Part shown: one piece after another, positions 52,565 through 62,537 of the stretch
How positions within the stretch are numbered: position 1 is the stretch's first letter
How the letters are laid out: each line of letters opens with the position of its first letter
Source: Marinirhabdus sp963799365
GTDB lineage: Bacteria; Bacteroidota; Bacteroidia; Flavobacteriales; Flavobacteriaceae
Length of the DNA stretch: 64,000 bases
Reading direction: 5' to 3'
Assembly: GCA_963799365.1 (NCBI GenBank)
Contig: CAWCWV010000015.1
Coordinates: 375,476-439,475, forward strand
Translations under genes and position numbers: made by a program
Notes under the pieces: generated by a model
Databases searched by the model: none
Told to the model about the DNA's origin: nothing
The model's input: the letters and a program-made list of their open reading frames with translations, nothing else

Positions 52565-53542
52565 TTAATACATAGGTGTATTAATTTGTTCAACACTGTC
52601 TATACTTACCAAATAACGTTCTGCATCTAAAGCAGCCATACAACCTGTTCCTGCTGCTGTTACTGCCTGTCGGTATTCTTTATCTTGTACATCGCCACTT
52701 GCGAATACGCCTGGCTTATTTGTTTTGGTAGACTTCCCTTTGGTAATTAAGTACCCAGTATCGTCCATAGTTAACTGTCCTTTAAAAATATCGGTATTTG
52801 GCTTGTGACCAATAGCTATGAACAATCCGGTGATTTCGATTTCTTCTTTTTCTCCTGTTATATTATTCTTCATTCGTAGCCCTTCAACTACCATGTCTCC
52901 AAGTACTTCATCTACTTCGGTATTGTATTTCAATATAATATTCTTGGTGGAGGTAACGCGGTGTTGCATTGCTTTGGATGCTTTCATATGGTCTTTACGC
53001 ACAAGCATTGTTACTTTGTTACAAATATTGGCTAAGTAGGTTGCTTCTTCAGCAGCTGTATCTCCTGCCCCTACAATCGCTACATCTTGTCCTTTATAGA
53101 AAAATCCATCACATACAGCGCAGGCAGAAACGCCACCACCTCTTAATTTTTGTTCACTTGGCAATCCTAAATATTTTGCTGTTGCTCCTGTTGAAATAAT
53201 TACAGTTTCAGCCTCTATTTGGGTAGCATTATCCACAGTTATTTTGTGAATCCCTCCTACTTCATCGCTAAAGTCTACGGCAGTTACCATCCCAATACGT
53301 ACTTGAGTTCCGAAACGTTCGGCTTGTTGCTGTAGTTGCACCATCATGGTAGGACCATCAATTCCCTCAGGATATCCAGGAAAGTTATCTACTTCAGTAG
53401 TAGTAGTTAATTGCCCTCCGGGTTCCATTCCTGTGTACATAATAGGTTTCAGATCTGCTCTAGCTGCATATATAGCCGCAGTATATCCTGCTGGTCCAGA
53501 ACCTATAATCAAACATTTTATTCTTTCAATTGTATCACTCAT
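52565..53542 (-). CDS. trxB: Thioredoxin-disulfide reductase
   Basis: A 325-residue flavoenzyme passing electrons from NADPH to thioredoxin. FAD site LIIGSGPAGYTAAIYAARAD, redox-active CAVC in SACAVCDGFFYKGQ, NADPH site VAIVGAGDTAAEEATYL, and second FAD segment GVFASGDVQDKEYRQAVTAA are all present. ATG 53542 (MSDTIERIKC) is chosen over an upstream in-frame start at 53608, because the conserved N-terminus begins there. Single gene. Confidence 0.95.
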   Translation of the reverse strand: MSDTIERIKCLIIGSGPAGYTAAIYAARADLKPIMYTGMEPGGQLTTTTEVDNFPGYPEGIDGPTMMVQLQQQAERFGTQVRIGMVTAVDFSDEVGGIHKITVDNATQIEAETVIISTGATAKYLGLPSEQKLRGGGVSACAVCDGFFYKGQDVAIVGAGDTAAEEATYLANICNKVTMLVRKDHMKASKAMQHRVTSTKNIILKYNTEVDEVLGDMVVEGLRMKNNITGEKEEIEITGLFIAIGHKPNTDIFKGQLTMDDTGYLITKGKSTKTNKPGVFASGDVQDKEYRQAVTAAGTGCMAALDAERYLVSIDSVEQINTPMY

Positions 53543-54083
53543 AGCTTGGTTGTCTTTGTAAAATTTCAAAATGTAAAAATAGCATGAATGTAGAAAACCA
53601 TAGTGCAAAAGTTATTAAGAATTATAATGTAGATATTGCTTCCGTTTATGAGCATATTTACAATGAAATATAAAAAACACGTAAAAAGTTCTTAAACATC
53701 ATACTCTTCCTATAGAATAAATACTTTTTGAACACGTTTTTAAACATTATAAAATCATTTTTGTAGCCAACTAAACAACAAGATGGTAAAAGTTCAATTA
53801 TTTCACTCTCCTCATTTATATATTGAAATCAATTAATCAATTATAAATTTTAGTAAAGCTTCTCTACATCAAATTTTAGCTGCTTTTTTTAAAACCTTAA
53901 ACGAAGTTTTTAACTGTTTTTAAAATCACATAAAATTGATTAAATATTTATAGATTATTATTTTTATTTGTTAAAAATTCAACATATTATTAAATTATTA
54001 ATTAAATCTTAAATACTACTTTAGTAACTGCTTTTTAAGTATATTATAAAAATCTAATTATTTTAATACCTGCCAATTTTTAT
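53543..54083. other. AT-rich intergenic region, 541 bases
   Basis: No credible gene. It separates divergent trxB and the gabT-led cluster and must hold both promoters. Runs of A and T are frequent (53,880-54,070 especially), but no TAnnTTTG box with a partner, no clear operator palindrome and no strong hairpin could be identified by eye. Confidence 0.6.
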
Positions 54084-55403
54084 ATGATAAAACAAATGAC
54101 GAAGTCACAAGAACTTCTTGAAAGAAGGAAGAATATTGTGGCAAATGGTGTGGGTGTGTTTAACACCGCCACTGTGAGTAGCGCGAAAGGTGCTATAATT
54201 ACCGATGAAGATGGTCGAGAACTTATTGACTTTGCGGGAGGAATTGGAGTTGTTAACGCTGGCCACTGCCCAGAACCAGTTGTTGCCGCCATACGCGAAC
54301 AAGCAGGAAAATACCTCCATACCAGTTTTAATGTAGTGACATATGAACCTTATATTGAATTGTGTGAAGAGCTAGCAGAAATTCTTCCCCACGGAGAACA
54401 TACAAAAGTAATGCTCATAAGCACAGGAGCCGAAGCCGTTGAAAACGCTATAAAAATCGCAAGGCAAGCTACAAAACGTCCTGCAGTTATAAGTTTTTCT
54501 GATGCATACCACGGACGCACTATGATGGCGATGACTTTAACCAGTAAGTTAACATATAAGCCAAATTGTGGTCCATTTGCGCCTGAAGTATATAGACTTC
54601 AATTCCCTAATGTTTATAGATATAAAGGTCAAAGAGATGAAGCTTCTTATATAGAAGACCAATTAAGATTATTAGAGGAAAGCATCCTAAACCTTGTAGA
54701 TCCTGAGAGTGTTGCAGCGATTATCATGGAGCCTATCCAAGGAGAAGGTGGTTTTAACCCAGTTCCAAAAAAATACTTGCAAGGCCTACGTGAATTTTGT
54801 GATACACACGGGATTATGTTAATCTTGGACGAAGTGCAAAGTGGTTTCTGTAGAACTGGACATTGGGCAAGCTGGCAACACTATGGTATTACACCAGATA
54901 TAAGTACTTATGCAAAGTCTATGGGTTCTGGCCTTCCAATTGCCGCAGTGGTAGGAAAAGCCGAAATTATGGATGCAGCAGCACCAGGCTCTATTGGAGG
55001 CACCTACATTGGAAGCCCCGTTTGTTGTGCCGCATCTCTGGCGACTATAAAATACATGAAGGAAATAAATTTGAACGAGAAAGCTGTAATTGTTGGAGAA
55101 ATAATTATGAATCGTTTGAATGCATTAAAGTCCGAATGTCCTGAAATTGGTGATGTTCGCGGTGTTGGAGCTATGATCGGATTTGAGTTTGTAAAAAATG
55201 GAGATCCAAGCCAACCAGACGGAGCACTATGCCATACTATTGTAGCCAATTGCGCCGAACGCGGTTTGGTTATTATAAGTGCTGGAACTTATAAAAACGT
55301 TATCCGTATCCTAAGTCCCTTGGTAATTACATTGGAACAACTAAACAAAGGCCTCGATATTCTTGAGGAGGAAATTAAAAAAGCAACAAAACATACTTTA
55401 TGA
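54084..55403 (+). CDS. gabT: Class III aminotransferase, GabT-like (4-aminobutyrate transaminase)
   Basis: A 439-residue PLP enzyme. The close pattern match to GabT includes LLERRKNIVANGVGVFNTAT, DFAGGIGVVNAGHCPEPVVA, STGAEAVENAIKIARQATKR, AYHGRTMMAMTLTSK, EPIQGEGGFNPVPKKYL, LILDEVQSGFCRTG and STYAKSMGSGLPIAAVVG with Schiff-base Lys278, then GGTYIGSPVCCAA. It probably moves the amino group of GABA or a like omega-amino acid or polyamine to 2-oxoglutarate, giving a semialdehyde for the dehydrogenase encoded downstream. First gene of the seven-gene cluster; overlaps the next by 4 bases. An in-frame ATG at 54096 is an alternative start. Confidence 0.87.
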   Translation: MIKQMTKSQELLERRKNIVANGVGVFNTATVSSAKGAIITDEDGRELIDFAGGIGVVNAGHCPEPVVAAIREQAGKYLHTSFNVVTYEPYIELCEELAEILPHGEHTKVMLISTGAEAVENAIKIARQATKRPAVISFSDAYHGRTMMAMTLTSKLTYKPNCGPFAPEVYRLQFPNVYRYKGQRDEASYIEDQLRLLEESILNLVDPESVAAIIMEPIQGEGGFNPVPKKYLQGLREFCDTHGIMLILDEVQSGFCRTGHWASWQHYGITPDISTYAKSMGSGLPIAAVVGKAEIMDAAAPGSIGGTYIGSPVCCAASLATIKYMKEINLNEKAVIVGEIIMNRLNALKSECPEIGDVRGVGAMIGFEFVKNGDPSQPDGALCHTIVANCAERGLVIISAGTYKNVIRILSPLVITLEQLNKGLDILEEEIKKATKHTL

Positions 55404-56335
55404 AACCATTTACCATAGCAGGAATCCAAATGCGAGTTTCTGCCACCCATTCTAATCTACCAATGATGAAGATTAAACTGGATATATGTATGAACTTGTA
55501 TCCATCGGTACACATGGTTATGTTCAGCGAACTTTGTGCCTATGGGCCATTAACACACTTTGCAACCGAATTTCCTTGTGACTTTGAAAGCGAAATGCAG
55601 AAAATGGCAAAAAAATACGGAATTTGGATACTACCAGGTTCCATTTTCGAAAAGGAAGGTGATAGAATCTACAACACCGCAACAGTAATTAATCCAGAAG
55701 GAGAGATTGTAGCCCGTTACCGAAAAATGTTTCCCTTTTATCCATTTGAAGTAGGCATCACCCCAGGAGATAGCTTCTGTACGTTTGATGTTCCTGATGT
55801 AGGAAAATTCGGGGTGTCTATTTGCTACGATATGTGGTTCCCAGAAACCATCCGAACACTTGCTGTCATGGGTGCCGAAGTAATTTTACACCCAACAATG
55901 ACAGGTACAATGGATCGTGAAATAGAGCATTCTATAGCACAGACGAATGCTGCAGTAAATCAGTGTTTTTTCTTTGATATCAATGGTTTGGATACGGGAG
56001 GTATTGGTCGTTCTACCATTTGCGGTCCAGATGGCAGAATTATGTATCAGGCAGGTGCCACGGAAGAAATTATGCCAGTAGAGATTGACATGGAACGTGT
56101 AAAACGAAGTCGGGAATTGGGTGTCATGAGATTAGGACAACCCTTAAAGAGCTTCCGAGATCATTTGGGTGATTTCAGTATTTATCAGCAAGGAATAAAA
56201 CATCCGTATTTAGAGGATTTAGGGCCGCTTATAAAACCAACTAAACTGGATAAACTCGCCCAACTTAAAAAAATGGAAAGCGAAATAGAGTTACCAACGG
56301 CAGCCATTGGTTATAAAGGAGACGGTATAGTATAA
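55400..56335 (+). CDS. Carbon-nitrogen hydrolase (nitrilase superfamily amidase)
   Basis: A 311-residue C-N hydrolase with the catalytic triad Glu44 (MFSELCAYGP), Lys109 (ARYRKMFPFYPF) and Cys142 (FGVSICYDMWFPET). It breaks amide bonds; relatives include N-carbamoylputrescine amidase, formamidase and aliphatic amidases. The C-terminal region (YQQGIKHPYLEDLGPLIKPT) is longer than in carbamoylputrescine amidase and nearer the amidase/formamidase type. Beside a decarboxylase and GabT, an amide of putrescine or GABA is a reasonable substrate guess. Translationally coupled to the aminotransferase gene. Confidence 0.85.
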   Translation: MKPFTIAGIQMRVSATHSNLPMMKIKLDICMNLYPSVHMVMFSELCAYGPLTHFATEFPCDFESEMQKMAKKYGIWILPGSIFEKEGDRIYNTATVINPEGEIVARYRKMFPFYPFEVGITPGDSFCTFDVPDVGKFGVSICYDMWFPETIRTLAVMGAEVILHPTMTGTMDREIEHSIAQTNAAVNQCFFFDINGLDTGGIGRSTICGPDGRIMYQAGATEEIMPVEIDMERVKRSRELGVMRLGQPLKSFRDHLGDFSIYQQGIKHPYLEDLGPLIKPTKLDKLAQLKKMESEIELPTAAIGYKGDGIV

Positions 56336-56351
56336 ACAATTAAAAAAAAGT

Positions 56352-56753
56352 ATGGGAACTTTAGGATCTAAACAAAAAGCCAAAAAAATAAAGAATTATG
56401 TAAACTGGTTCGAGATACCAGTACTTAATTTAAATAGAGCAGTAGCATTCTATAATCACTTATATGATATACAAATGGAAATGACTGAATTAAACGAATA
56501 TGCTATGGCTTTTTTTCCTACAGACAACGGTATTGGTGGCGCTTTGGTTATGGGACCCGGTTCTATTCCCAGTGAAACAGGTTCCCTTATTTATTTAAAT
56601 GGTGGAGAAAACCTTCAGATATTAATGACTAAAGTGGAAAATGCCGGGGGTCGGATTATTTTAGAGAAAACTAAAATTGACGACGATAGCGGTTACTTCG
56701 GGCTCTTTATCGATACAGAAGGGAATAAACTTGCGCTTCATTCAAAAAAATAA
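56352..56753 (+). CDS. VOC (glyoxalase-fold) protein
   Basis: A 133-residue vicinal oxygen chelate protein. NYVNWFEIPVLNLNRAVAFY and NHLYDIQMEMTELNEYAMAF are the first beta-alpha-beta unit, GGALVMGPGSIPSETGSLIY and YFGLFIDTEGNKLALHSKK the second. The usual metal ligands are weakly kept, as in many small VOC proteins annotated as bleomycin resistance-like. It is 16 bases after the hydrolase gene and 3 bases before the decarboxylase gene, firmly inside the operon. Role unknown; small-molecule binding or lyase activity is possible. Confidence 0.85.
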   Translation: MGTLGSKQKAKKIKNYVNWFEIPVLNLNRAVAFYNHLYDIQMEMTELNEYAMAFFPTDNGIGGALVMGPGSIPSETGSLIYLNGGENLQILMTKVENAGGRIILEKTKIDDDSGYFGLFIDTEGNKLALHSKK

Positions 56754-56756
56754 ACT

Positions 56757-59513
56757 ATGCCAACCAAAAATAAACATGTTACATCACCCTATTACAGTAT
56801 TGCCCAATTACGTCTTGCAAGATGGAATAACCTTAAATTGGAATGTAATGAACTCTCACATTCCAAGAAAGGTTCTGCATCCGAGAAAAGCCATTCTGAA
56901 CAAGTAAAAACTATTTTAAATCACCTTAAATGTATTGAGTGTTATTTTGTTTTTCCAGGAAAAATAAAAATTGAAAAGTTACTTCAATGTTTAGACCGAT
57001 CTGAATATACCTCACTCACCCACCAGGTAGCAGAAATTACGCGTCAATTAGTAAGTGATGATTATTTACTTAATAATAATTCCAATACACCAGACGAGCC
57101 CGAACAAGCACGTCCAGAAGAGCTTCGAGAATTATCTTCTGGCCAAAAAAAGAACTACTTTGAAGTACTTTTTGTAGAAAACCTTTCAACCATTGAAGAA
57201 AATGCCTTACACGAAAAATTAAAAGAATTACGGGAACCCAACGAACCTTTTACATACGATTTTATTGTACAGCCTTCTTTTCAGGACGCGATGATTGCCT
57301 TGATGTTTAATCCAAATATTCAGGCTGTTGTGATACGCTATGCGCCACCATTTGTGTCCTCAAATATTACAGAACTTATTACCCCGTACATTCAACACGT
57401 TTTAAATATAGACTTAAAGTCTAGGTCAGAATCTGAACTTGGTCCACTCTTAGGAGAATATGTAAAACAGTTTCGTCCCGAGCTAGACACTTACTATGTA
57501 ACCGACACCTCTCTAACCGATCTAAAGAACAGTACGTTACAGCAGTTTAGCCGTATCTACTATCGTCGTGAAGATTTACAGGAATTACATTTGGGAATAA
57601 TAAGAGGAATTCGTGAACGCTTTGATACCCCCTTTTTTACAGCGCTAAAAGAATATAGCCAAAAACCAACCGGAATTTTTCATGCGATGCCTATTTCCAG
57701 AGGGAATTCAGTATTTAAATCACGCTGGATAAAGGATTTTGGAGAATTTTATGGTAGAAACATGTTTCTTGCTGAAACATCTGCTACTACTGGTGGTTTA
57801 GATTCGTTACTACAACCCACTGGACCATTAAAAAAGGCTCAGGAAATGGCAGCCGATACCTATGGAGCACAACGTACATTTTTCGTAACCAATGGTACTT
57901 CTACTGCAAATAAAATTGTGCTGCAAGCCATTATTGAACCGGGCGATTTAGTGCTCATTGACCGAGATTGTCATAAGAGCCACCATTATGGAATGGTACT
58001 CGCAGGCGCCTATCCTGTTTACTTAGATTCCTATCCTATCCAGGAATACTCCATGTATGGGGCGGTGCCCCTAAAAAGTATTAAAGAGAAAATGCTTCAA
58101 TTAAAAGAAGCAGGGCGTTTGGATAAAGTAAAAATGTTGTTGCTTACCAATTGTACCTTCGATGGTTTGGTTTACAATGTAGAAAAAGTAATGGAGCAAA
58201 TTCTTGCCATAAAACCCGATATGATTTTCCTTTGGGATGAAGCTTGGTTCGCTTTTGCTGGTTTTACCTATATATACAAACAACGTACAGGTATGTTTGT
58301 AGCGAAGAAGCTGTTCAAAAAATATCGAAGCGAGGCGTATAAAAAAGAATACAAAGCACATATTAAAGGGCTTTCAGAAGGAGAAACACCTACTTTACCA
58401 GATCCTGAGAAGGTCTGTATTCGTGTCTACTCTACTCAGAGTACACATAAAACACTAAGTAGTTTCCGCCAGGGATCTATGATACACATTTGGGATGAAG
58501 ATTTCAGAAAAAAATCTGAAAACACCTTCTTGGAAGCATATATGACACATACTTCTACCTCACCCAATTATCAAATGCTAGCTTCACTGGATGTAGGTAG
58601 AAAACAAGTAGAATTTGAAGGATACGAAATGGTAGAAAAAAGTATAGAGATGGCTATGGTGCTGCGGGCCAAAATTAATAACAACCCGCAACTCAACAAG
58701 TATTTTGATGTGCTCACCGTAAAGAATTTTATCCCAGATGAATACAGAGAGAGTGGTTTAGACGAATATTACGATACCGAAACCGGCTGGAACCGAATGG
58801 AGACAGCCTGGGAAAAAGATGAGTTTATGCTCGATCCTACAAAAATTACCTTATTCATTGGAAGAACAGGCGTAGATGGCGATACCTTCAAAAATAAATA
58901 TTTGATGGATCAATTTAACATCCAAATTAATAAGACTTCCAGAAACACGGTACTATTTATGACTAACATTGGTACCACAAGAGGTAGTGTAGCTTACTTA
59001 ACTAATGCACTATTAAAAATATCGGAACAGTTGGATGAAGAATTTAGGTCATTAAACAGTCGTGAAAATGAAATAAATCAGCAAAAAATCAATTCCTTAA
59101 TATTCGAGGTACCGCCATTGCCCGATTTTAGCTTTTTTCATTCGTCATTTCGTGCCGTGCCTAATGTACCTGGAGGAAATATACGTGATGCCTATTTTAT
59201 GGCTTACAACGAGGAAAACTACGAATACATTTCTTTAAAAGATTGTACACAAGCTATGGAAAATGGACGTGAGTTAGTCGCTTCTTCTTTTGTAATCCCC
59301 TACCCACCTGGATTTCCAGTTTTAGTACCCGGTCAAGTGGTGAGTCACGAGATTATTAATTTTATGTTGGCGCTGGACGTATCGGAAATTCACGGATATC
59401 GGGCAGATCTTGGTTTGCGAATATTCCGTCAAAGTGTTTTGAACCGACAAAAAACCGCTACAGCCATGGGTGCCATGGGTATGGGCGCATCAAAAAAGAT
59501 AACAAGTAAATAG
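56757..59513 (+). CDS. Orn/Lys/Arg decarboxylase family PLP enzyme, long form
   Basis: A 918-residue fold-type I decarboxylase. The N-terminal 290 residues are an extension with a receiver/wing-like region (FEVLFVENLSTIEENALHEK). The PLP core follows: ETSATTGGLDSLLQPTGPLK, FFVTNGTSTANKIVLQAIIE, DRDCHKSHHYGMVLAGAYPV, FLWDEAWFAFAGF (Asp under the ring) and STQSTHKTLSSFRQGSMIHI with Schiff-base Lys565. The C-terminal part has the family PPYPPG-like element IPYPPGFPVLVPGQ. It should decarboxylate arginine, ornithine or lysine to a diamine. Longer than inducible enterobacterial enzymes (about 715-755). The substrate cannot be read from sequence. Confidence 0.88.
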   Translation: MPTKNKHVTSPYYSIAQLRLARWNNLKLECNELSHSKKGSASEKSHSEQVKTILNHLKCIECYFVFPGKIKIEKLLQCLDRSEYTSLTHQVAEITRQLVSDDYLLNNNSNTPDEPEQARPEELRELSSGQKKNYFEVLFVENLSTIEENALHEKLKELREPNEPFTYDFIVQPSFQDAMIALMFNPNIQAVVIRYAPPFVSSNITELITPYIQHVLNIDLKSRSESELGPLLGEYVKQFRPELDTYYVTDTSLTDLKNSTLQQFSRIYYRREDLQELHLGIIRGIRERFDTPFFTALKEYSQKPTGIFHAMPISRGNSVFKSRWIKDFGEFYGRNMFLAETSATTGGLDSLLQPTGPLKKAQEMAADTYGAQRTFFVTNGTSTANKIVLQAIIEPGDLVLIDRDCHKSHHYGMVLAGAYPVYLDSYPIQEYSMYGAVPLKSIKEKMLQLKEAGRLDKVKMLLLTNCTFDGLVYNVEKVMEQILAIKPDMIFLWDEAWFAFAGFTYIYKQRTGMFVAKKLFKKYRSEAYKKEYKAHIKGLSEGETPTLPDPEKVCIRVYSTQSTHKTLSSFRQGSMIHIWDEDFRKKSENTFLEAYMTHTSTSPNYQMLASLDVGRKQVEFEGYEMVEKSIEMAMVLRAKINNNPQLNKYFDVLTVKNFIPDEYRESGLDEYYDTETGWNRMETAWEKDEFMLDPTKITLFIGRTGVDGDTFKNKYLMDQFNIQINKTSRNTVLFMTNIGTTRGSVAYLTNALLKISEQLDEEFRSLNSRENEINQQKINSLIFEVPPLPDFSFFHSSFRAVPNVPGGNIRDAYFMAYNEENYEYISLKDCTQAMENGRELVASSFVIPYPPGFPVLVPGQVVSHEIINFMLALDVSEIHGYRADLGLRIFRQSVLNRQKTATAMGAMGMGASKKITSK

Positions 59514-59533
59514 TAATTAAAATTTTAGAAATT

Positions 59534-61006
59534 ATGAGTGATACTAAAACCAGTCTAACATTAAATGGAGTGCATGATATACGACGCTTTTTTCATAAAA
59601 ATGAAGAGCCTATCTATTTTATTAGCGCCACGAATTTCAACCTTTTAGGAGCAGATGAATGGATAAAGGGTTTTAAGTTTATCAATTATATAGATTGTTT
59701 TGATGGCCAGCATCCTAACGTTTTTTCGCCTAAAGAAGAGATTCCTCATGATGATTTTGAAAGCATCGAGGATATTAATAACTACCTATTACAACACCCA
59801 GAAGTACAAGAATATATTAATTCTAGGAAAAAAGGGAAAAAAGCAGGTAAGGTAATGTTCCTCATGTTTACCCCAAAAACAGAAAAGCTTGCCAAAAAAC
59901 TAGGCCTTGAAATTATGTTTCCATCTGCAAAGATGCGAACATTTATGGATAATAAAGTAAACACGAACCGCATTGCCGAGAAAGCTGGTGTTGCTTGTGT
60001 TCCTTATGTGCTCTCGCCTGTAAAAGACTATAAACACTTACAACAAGTTTCAAAAAAACTGGGTAACGATCTAGTGATCCAAACTCCTTTTGGAGATTCT
60101 GGACATACTACGTTCTTTATTTCAAATGAAGAGGAGTTTAAAAAACACGAAGATGAAATCGTTGCAGAAAAAGAAGTAAAGGTTATGAAACGTATCAACT
60201 GTCGTGGATCGGCTATTGAAGCTTGCGTTACGCGTCATGGTACTATTGTGGCTCCTTTAATGACGGAATTGGTTGGCTTCAAAGAATTAACACCTTATAA
60301 GGGTGGCTGGTGCGGAAATGAAATTTATCCGAACTCATTTAGCCCTAGACTTCGAAAAAAAGCAAGAGAATATACAAGGCTTTTTGGAAATCAATTGCGT
60401 GAAGAAGGCTATAAGGGATATTTTGAGCTTGATTTCTTGATAGATCAGGACAATGGAGAAATATATTTAGGCGAATTGAACCCACGAGTTACCGGTGCTA
60501 GTTCTATAACAAACCATGCAGTTTTCGCCCTGGCAGATGCCCCTCTATATTTATTTCATATTCTGGAATGGATGAATGTAGATTATAAGTTAAGTATAAA
60601 AGCTCTAAATGATCGTTGGGCAAAACAAATAAACACAGATAGCTGGAGCCAGCTTATCATTAAACATACCAAAAAGACCATTGAAGCGGTTACAGAAGCC
60701 CCAGAATCTGGTATTTGGAAAATTTATGATACGGGACATATTAAATTTGACCGTATGGACTCGCACCGTCGTGCTGTAGAAAGTGAAAACGAAGCTTTTT
60801 TCTTAAGGATTACTAACAAAGGAGATTATCTCTATGAAGGAGCAGATATGGGAATTTTGGTAACAAGAGGACGCATGATGACCGATAATTTTGATTTGAC
60901 AGAACGTGCAAAAACTTGGATCAATGCCATTCACGCTAAATATACTTCGCACGTATTGGAAGATAAAAGCGAACAACCCGAAATTATTGGAACACTAGCT
61001 AAGTAA
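59534..61006 (+). CDS. ATP-grasp ligase (biotin carboxylase-like label)
   Basis: A 490-residue ATP-grasp enzyme. FPSAKMRTFMDNKVNTNRIA and AGVACVPYVLSPVKD lead into the ATP-grasp core: LVIQTPFGDSGHTTFFIS (Lys/P-loop-like), VKVMKRINCRGSAIEACVTR, and the Mg-binding end YFELDFLIDQDNGEIYLGEL, then NPRVTGASS. No biotin-carboxylase-specific C-terminal domain or biotin carrier is nearby. The enzyme probably joins a carboxylate to an amine, as in carnosine synthase or D-Ala ligase relatives. Its place between the decarboxylase and the semialdehyde dehydrogenase suggests an amine product as acceptor; inference. Confidence 0.82.
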   Translation: MSDTKTSLTLNGVHDIRRFFHKNEEPIYFISATNFNLLGADEWIKGFKFINYIDCFDGQHPNVFSPKEEIPHDDFESIEDINNYLLQHPEVQEYINSRKKGKKAGKVMFLMFTPKTEKLAKKLGLEIMFPSAKMRTFMDNKVNTNRIAEKAGVACVPYVLSPVKDYKHLQQVSKKLGNDLVIQTPFGDSGHTTFFISNEEEFKKHEDEIVAEKEVKVMKRINCRGSAIEACVTRHGTIVAPLMTELVGFKELTPYKGGWCGNEIYPNSFSPRLRKKAREYTRLFGNQLREEGYKGYFELDFLIDQDNGEIYLGELNPRVTGASSITNHAVFALADAPLYLFHILEWMNVDYKLSIKALNDRWAKQINTDSWSQLIIKHTKKTIEAVTEAPESGIWKIYDTGHIKFDRMDSHRRAVESENEAFFLRITNKGDYLYEGADMGILVTRGRMMTDNFDLTERAKTWINAIHAKYTSHVLEDKSEQPEIIGTLAK

Positions 61007-61039
61007 CTAAAAAGTAATTCTCAAATTAAAATCATGATG

Positions 61040-61072
61040 AAGCCTCACAGCGTATAATTACTTGTGAGGTTT
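61040..61072 (+). promoter_or_regulatory. Hairpin between the ATP-grasp and dehydrogenase genes
   Basis: AAGCCTCACA (61040-61049) pairs with TGTGAGGTTT (61063-61072), one G-T pair, 13-base loop. It ends about 28 bases before the ATG at 61100. It could stabilise or attenuate the operon message. Confidence 0.5.
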
Positions 61073-61099
61073 CTGAAATTAAAACCTGAAATGTACCCA

Positions 61100-62455
61100 A
61101 TGGAGTTTAAAAGCATTAACCCTTACAACACTAATGAAATTGCAAGCTATACTTCACAAACCGATGGTGAAGTAGAAGCAATTTTAAATAAATCACAAAC
61201 TGCTTTTGAAAAATGGCGAAAGGTTTCTTTTGAAAAACGAGCAGATTTAATGGTGAATGCAGCCAAGATTTTACGTGACAATGTTGAAATTTATGCAAGG
61301 ACCATTACACTTGAAATGGGCAAACCCATTACAGAAGCAAGAGGCGAAGTAAATAAATGTGCTTGGGTTTGTGAATATTATGCCGAAAACGCTGCTGTTT
61401 TTTTGAAAGACGAAAGTATCAAAACCGAAGCATCACAGAGTTTCGTAAAGCATGATCCAATAGGTGCTGTATTGGCTATTATGCCGTGGAACTTTCCTTT
61501 TTGGCAGGTATTCCGTTTCGCAGCTCCAACATTGATGGCAGGAAATGTAGGTTTGTTGAAACACGCGCCTAATGTTTTTGGTAGTGCGAAACATATTGAA
61601 GATATATTTACTGAAGCCGGTTTTCCTGAAGGTGTTTTTCAGAATTTAATTGTGCATCACGATAAGACCGAAGCTATAATTGCCCATGATAGTGTAAAAG
61701 CAGTAACCTTAACGGGAAGTGAGCAGGCAGGATCTGCAGTTGCTGAAATTTCAGGAAAATATATCAAAAAATCTTTATTGGAACTTGGTGGCAATAACGC
61801 CTTTATAATTTGGGAAGATGCAGACATAGATGCCGCTGTAGCCACCGCATTAACAGCGCGAATGCTCAATTGTGGTCAAAGCTGTATCGCTGCAAAGCGA
61901 TTTATTCTTCTAGAAAGTGTTTATGATGAATTTGTAGTAAAATTTACTGCTGCGGTACAACAATTAAAATCTGGCGATCCACTAGACGAAACAACAAAAG
62001 TAGGACCCTTGGCAAGAAAAGATTTGGCAGATCAATTGCAAACACAAGTAAAACGTTCTATTGAAAAAGGGGCAAAATTAATATTGGGTGGAGACCAAGA
62101 TGGTGCCTACCACGAGCCTACCATTTTAGGTAATGTACAACCTGGTATGCCAGCTTTCGATGAAGAAACTTTTGGCCCCTTGGCAGCGATGATAAAAGTA
62201 AAAAGTATTGAAGAGGCTTTTGCTCTATCCGAACAATCAAAATATGGTCTGGGCGTCACTGTCTGTACTCAAAATATTGAAAAAGCACTTTCATATGCAG
62301 CGACCGTTAGTGATGGGGCCTATTTTATAAACGAACTCGTAAAGAGCGACCCAAGACTTCCTTTTGGCGGTACAAAAAAGTCTGGATATGGTCGAGAGCT
62401 TTCAAAAGACGGGATTCTCGAATTTGTAAATCGGAAAACTATTTACGTAAAATAA
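61100..62455 (+). CDS. gabD: NAD(P)-dependent succinate-semialdehyde dehydrogenase
   Basis: A 451-residue aldehyde dehydrogenase. MEFKSINPYNTNEIASYTSQ opens it (ATG 61100; ATG 61091 and GTG 61064 lie upstream in frame). MPWNFPFWQVFRFAAPTLMA is the NAD site, KKSLLELGGNNAFI carries the general base Glu, and RMLNCGQSCIAAKRFILLES the nucleophile Cys. GKPITEARGEVNKCAWVCEY and the overall length of about 450 fit the short SSADH/YneI-type group. It would oxidise succinic semialdehyde from the GabT reaction to succinate, completing GABA breakdown. Confidence 0.86.
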   Translation: MEFKSINPYNTNEIASYTSQTDGEVEAILNKSQTAFEKWRKVSFEKRADLMVNAAKILRDNVEIYARTITLEMGKPITEARGEVNKCAWVCEYYAENAAVFLKDESIKTEASQSFVKHDPIGAVLAIMPWNFPFWQVFRFAAPTLMAGNVGLLKHAPNVFGSAKHIEDIFTEAGFPEGVFQNLIVHHDKTEAIIAHDSVKAVTLTGSEQAGSAVAEISGKYIKKSLLELGGNNAFIIWEDADIDAAVATALTARMLNCGQSCIAAKRFILLESVYDEFVVKFTAAVQQLKSGDPLDETTKVGPLARKDLADQLQTQVKRSIEKGAKLILGGDQDGAYHEPTILGNVQPGMPAFDEETFGPLAAMIKVKSIEEAFALSEQSKYGLGVTVCTQNIEKALSYAATVSDGAYFINELVKSDPRLPFGGTKKSGYGRELSKDGILEFVNRKTIYVK

Positions 62456-62537
62456 TAATAACCTCATTTAAAATATAATTCTAGATTCACCTTAGTTTCA
62501 TAACTATTTTGTGATTTTGGATTTTTTTCCCTTACAT

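Noticed and set aside
59534..61006. Biotin carboxylase of an acyl-CoA carboxylase
   Set aside because: No biotin carboxylase C-terminal domain, no carrier protein and no carboxyltransferase gene in the cluster; kept as a general ATP-grasp ligase.
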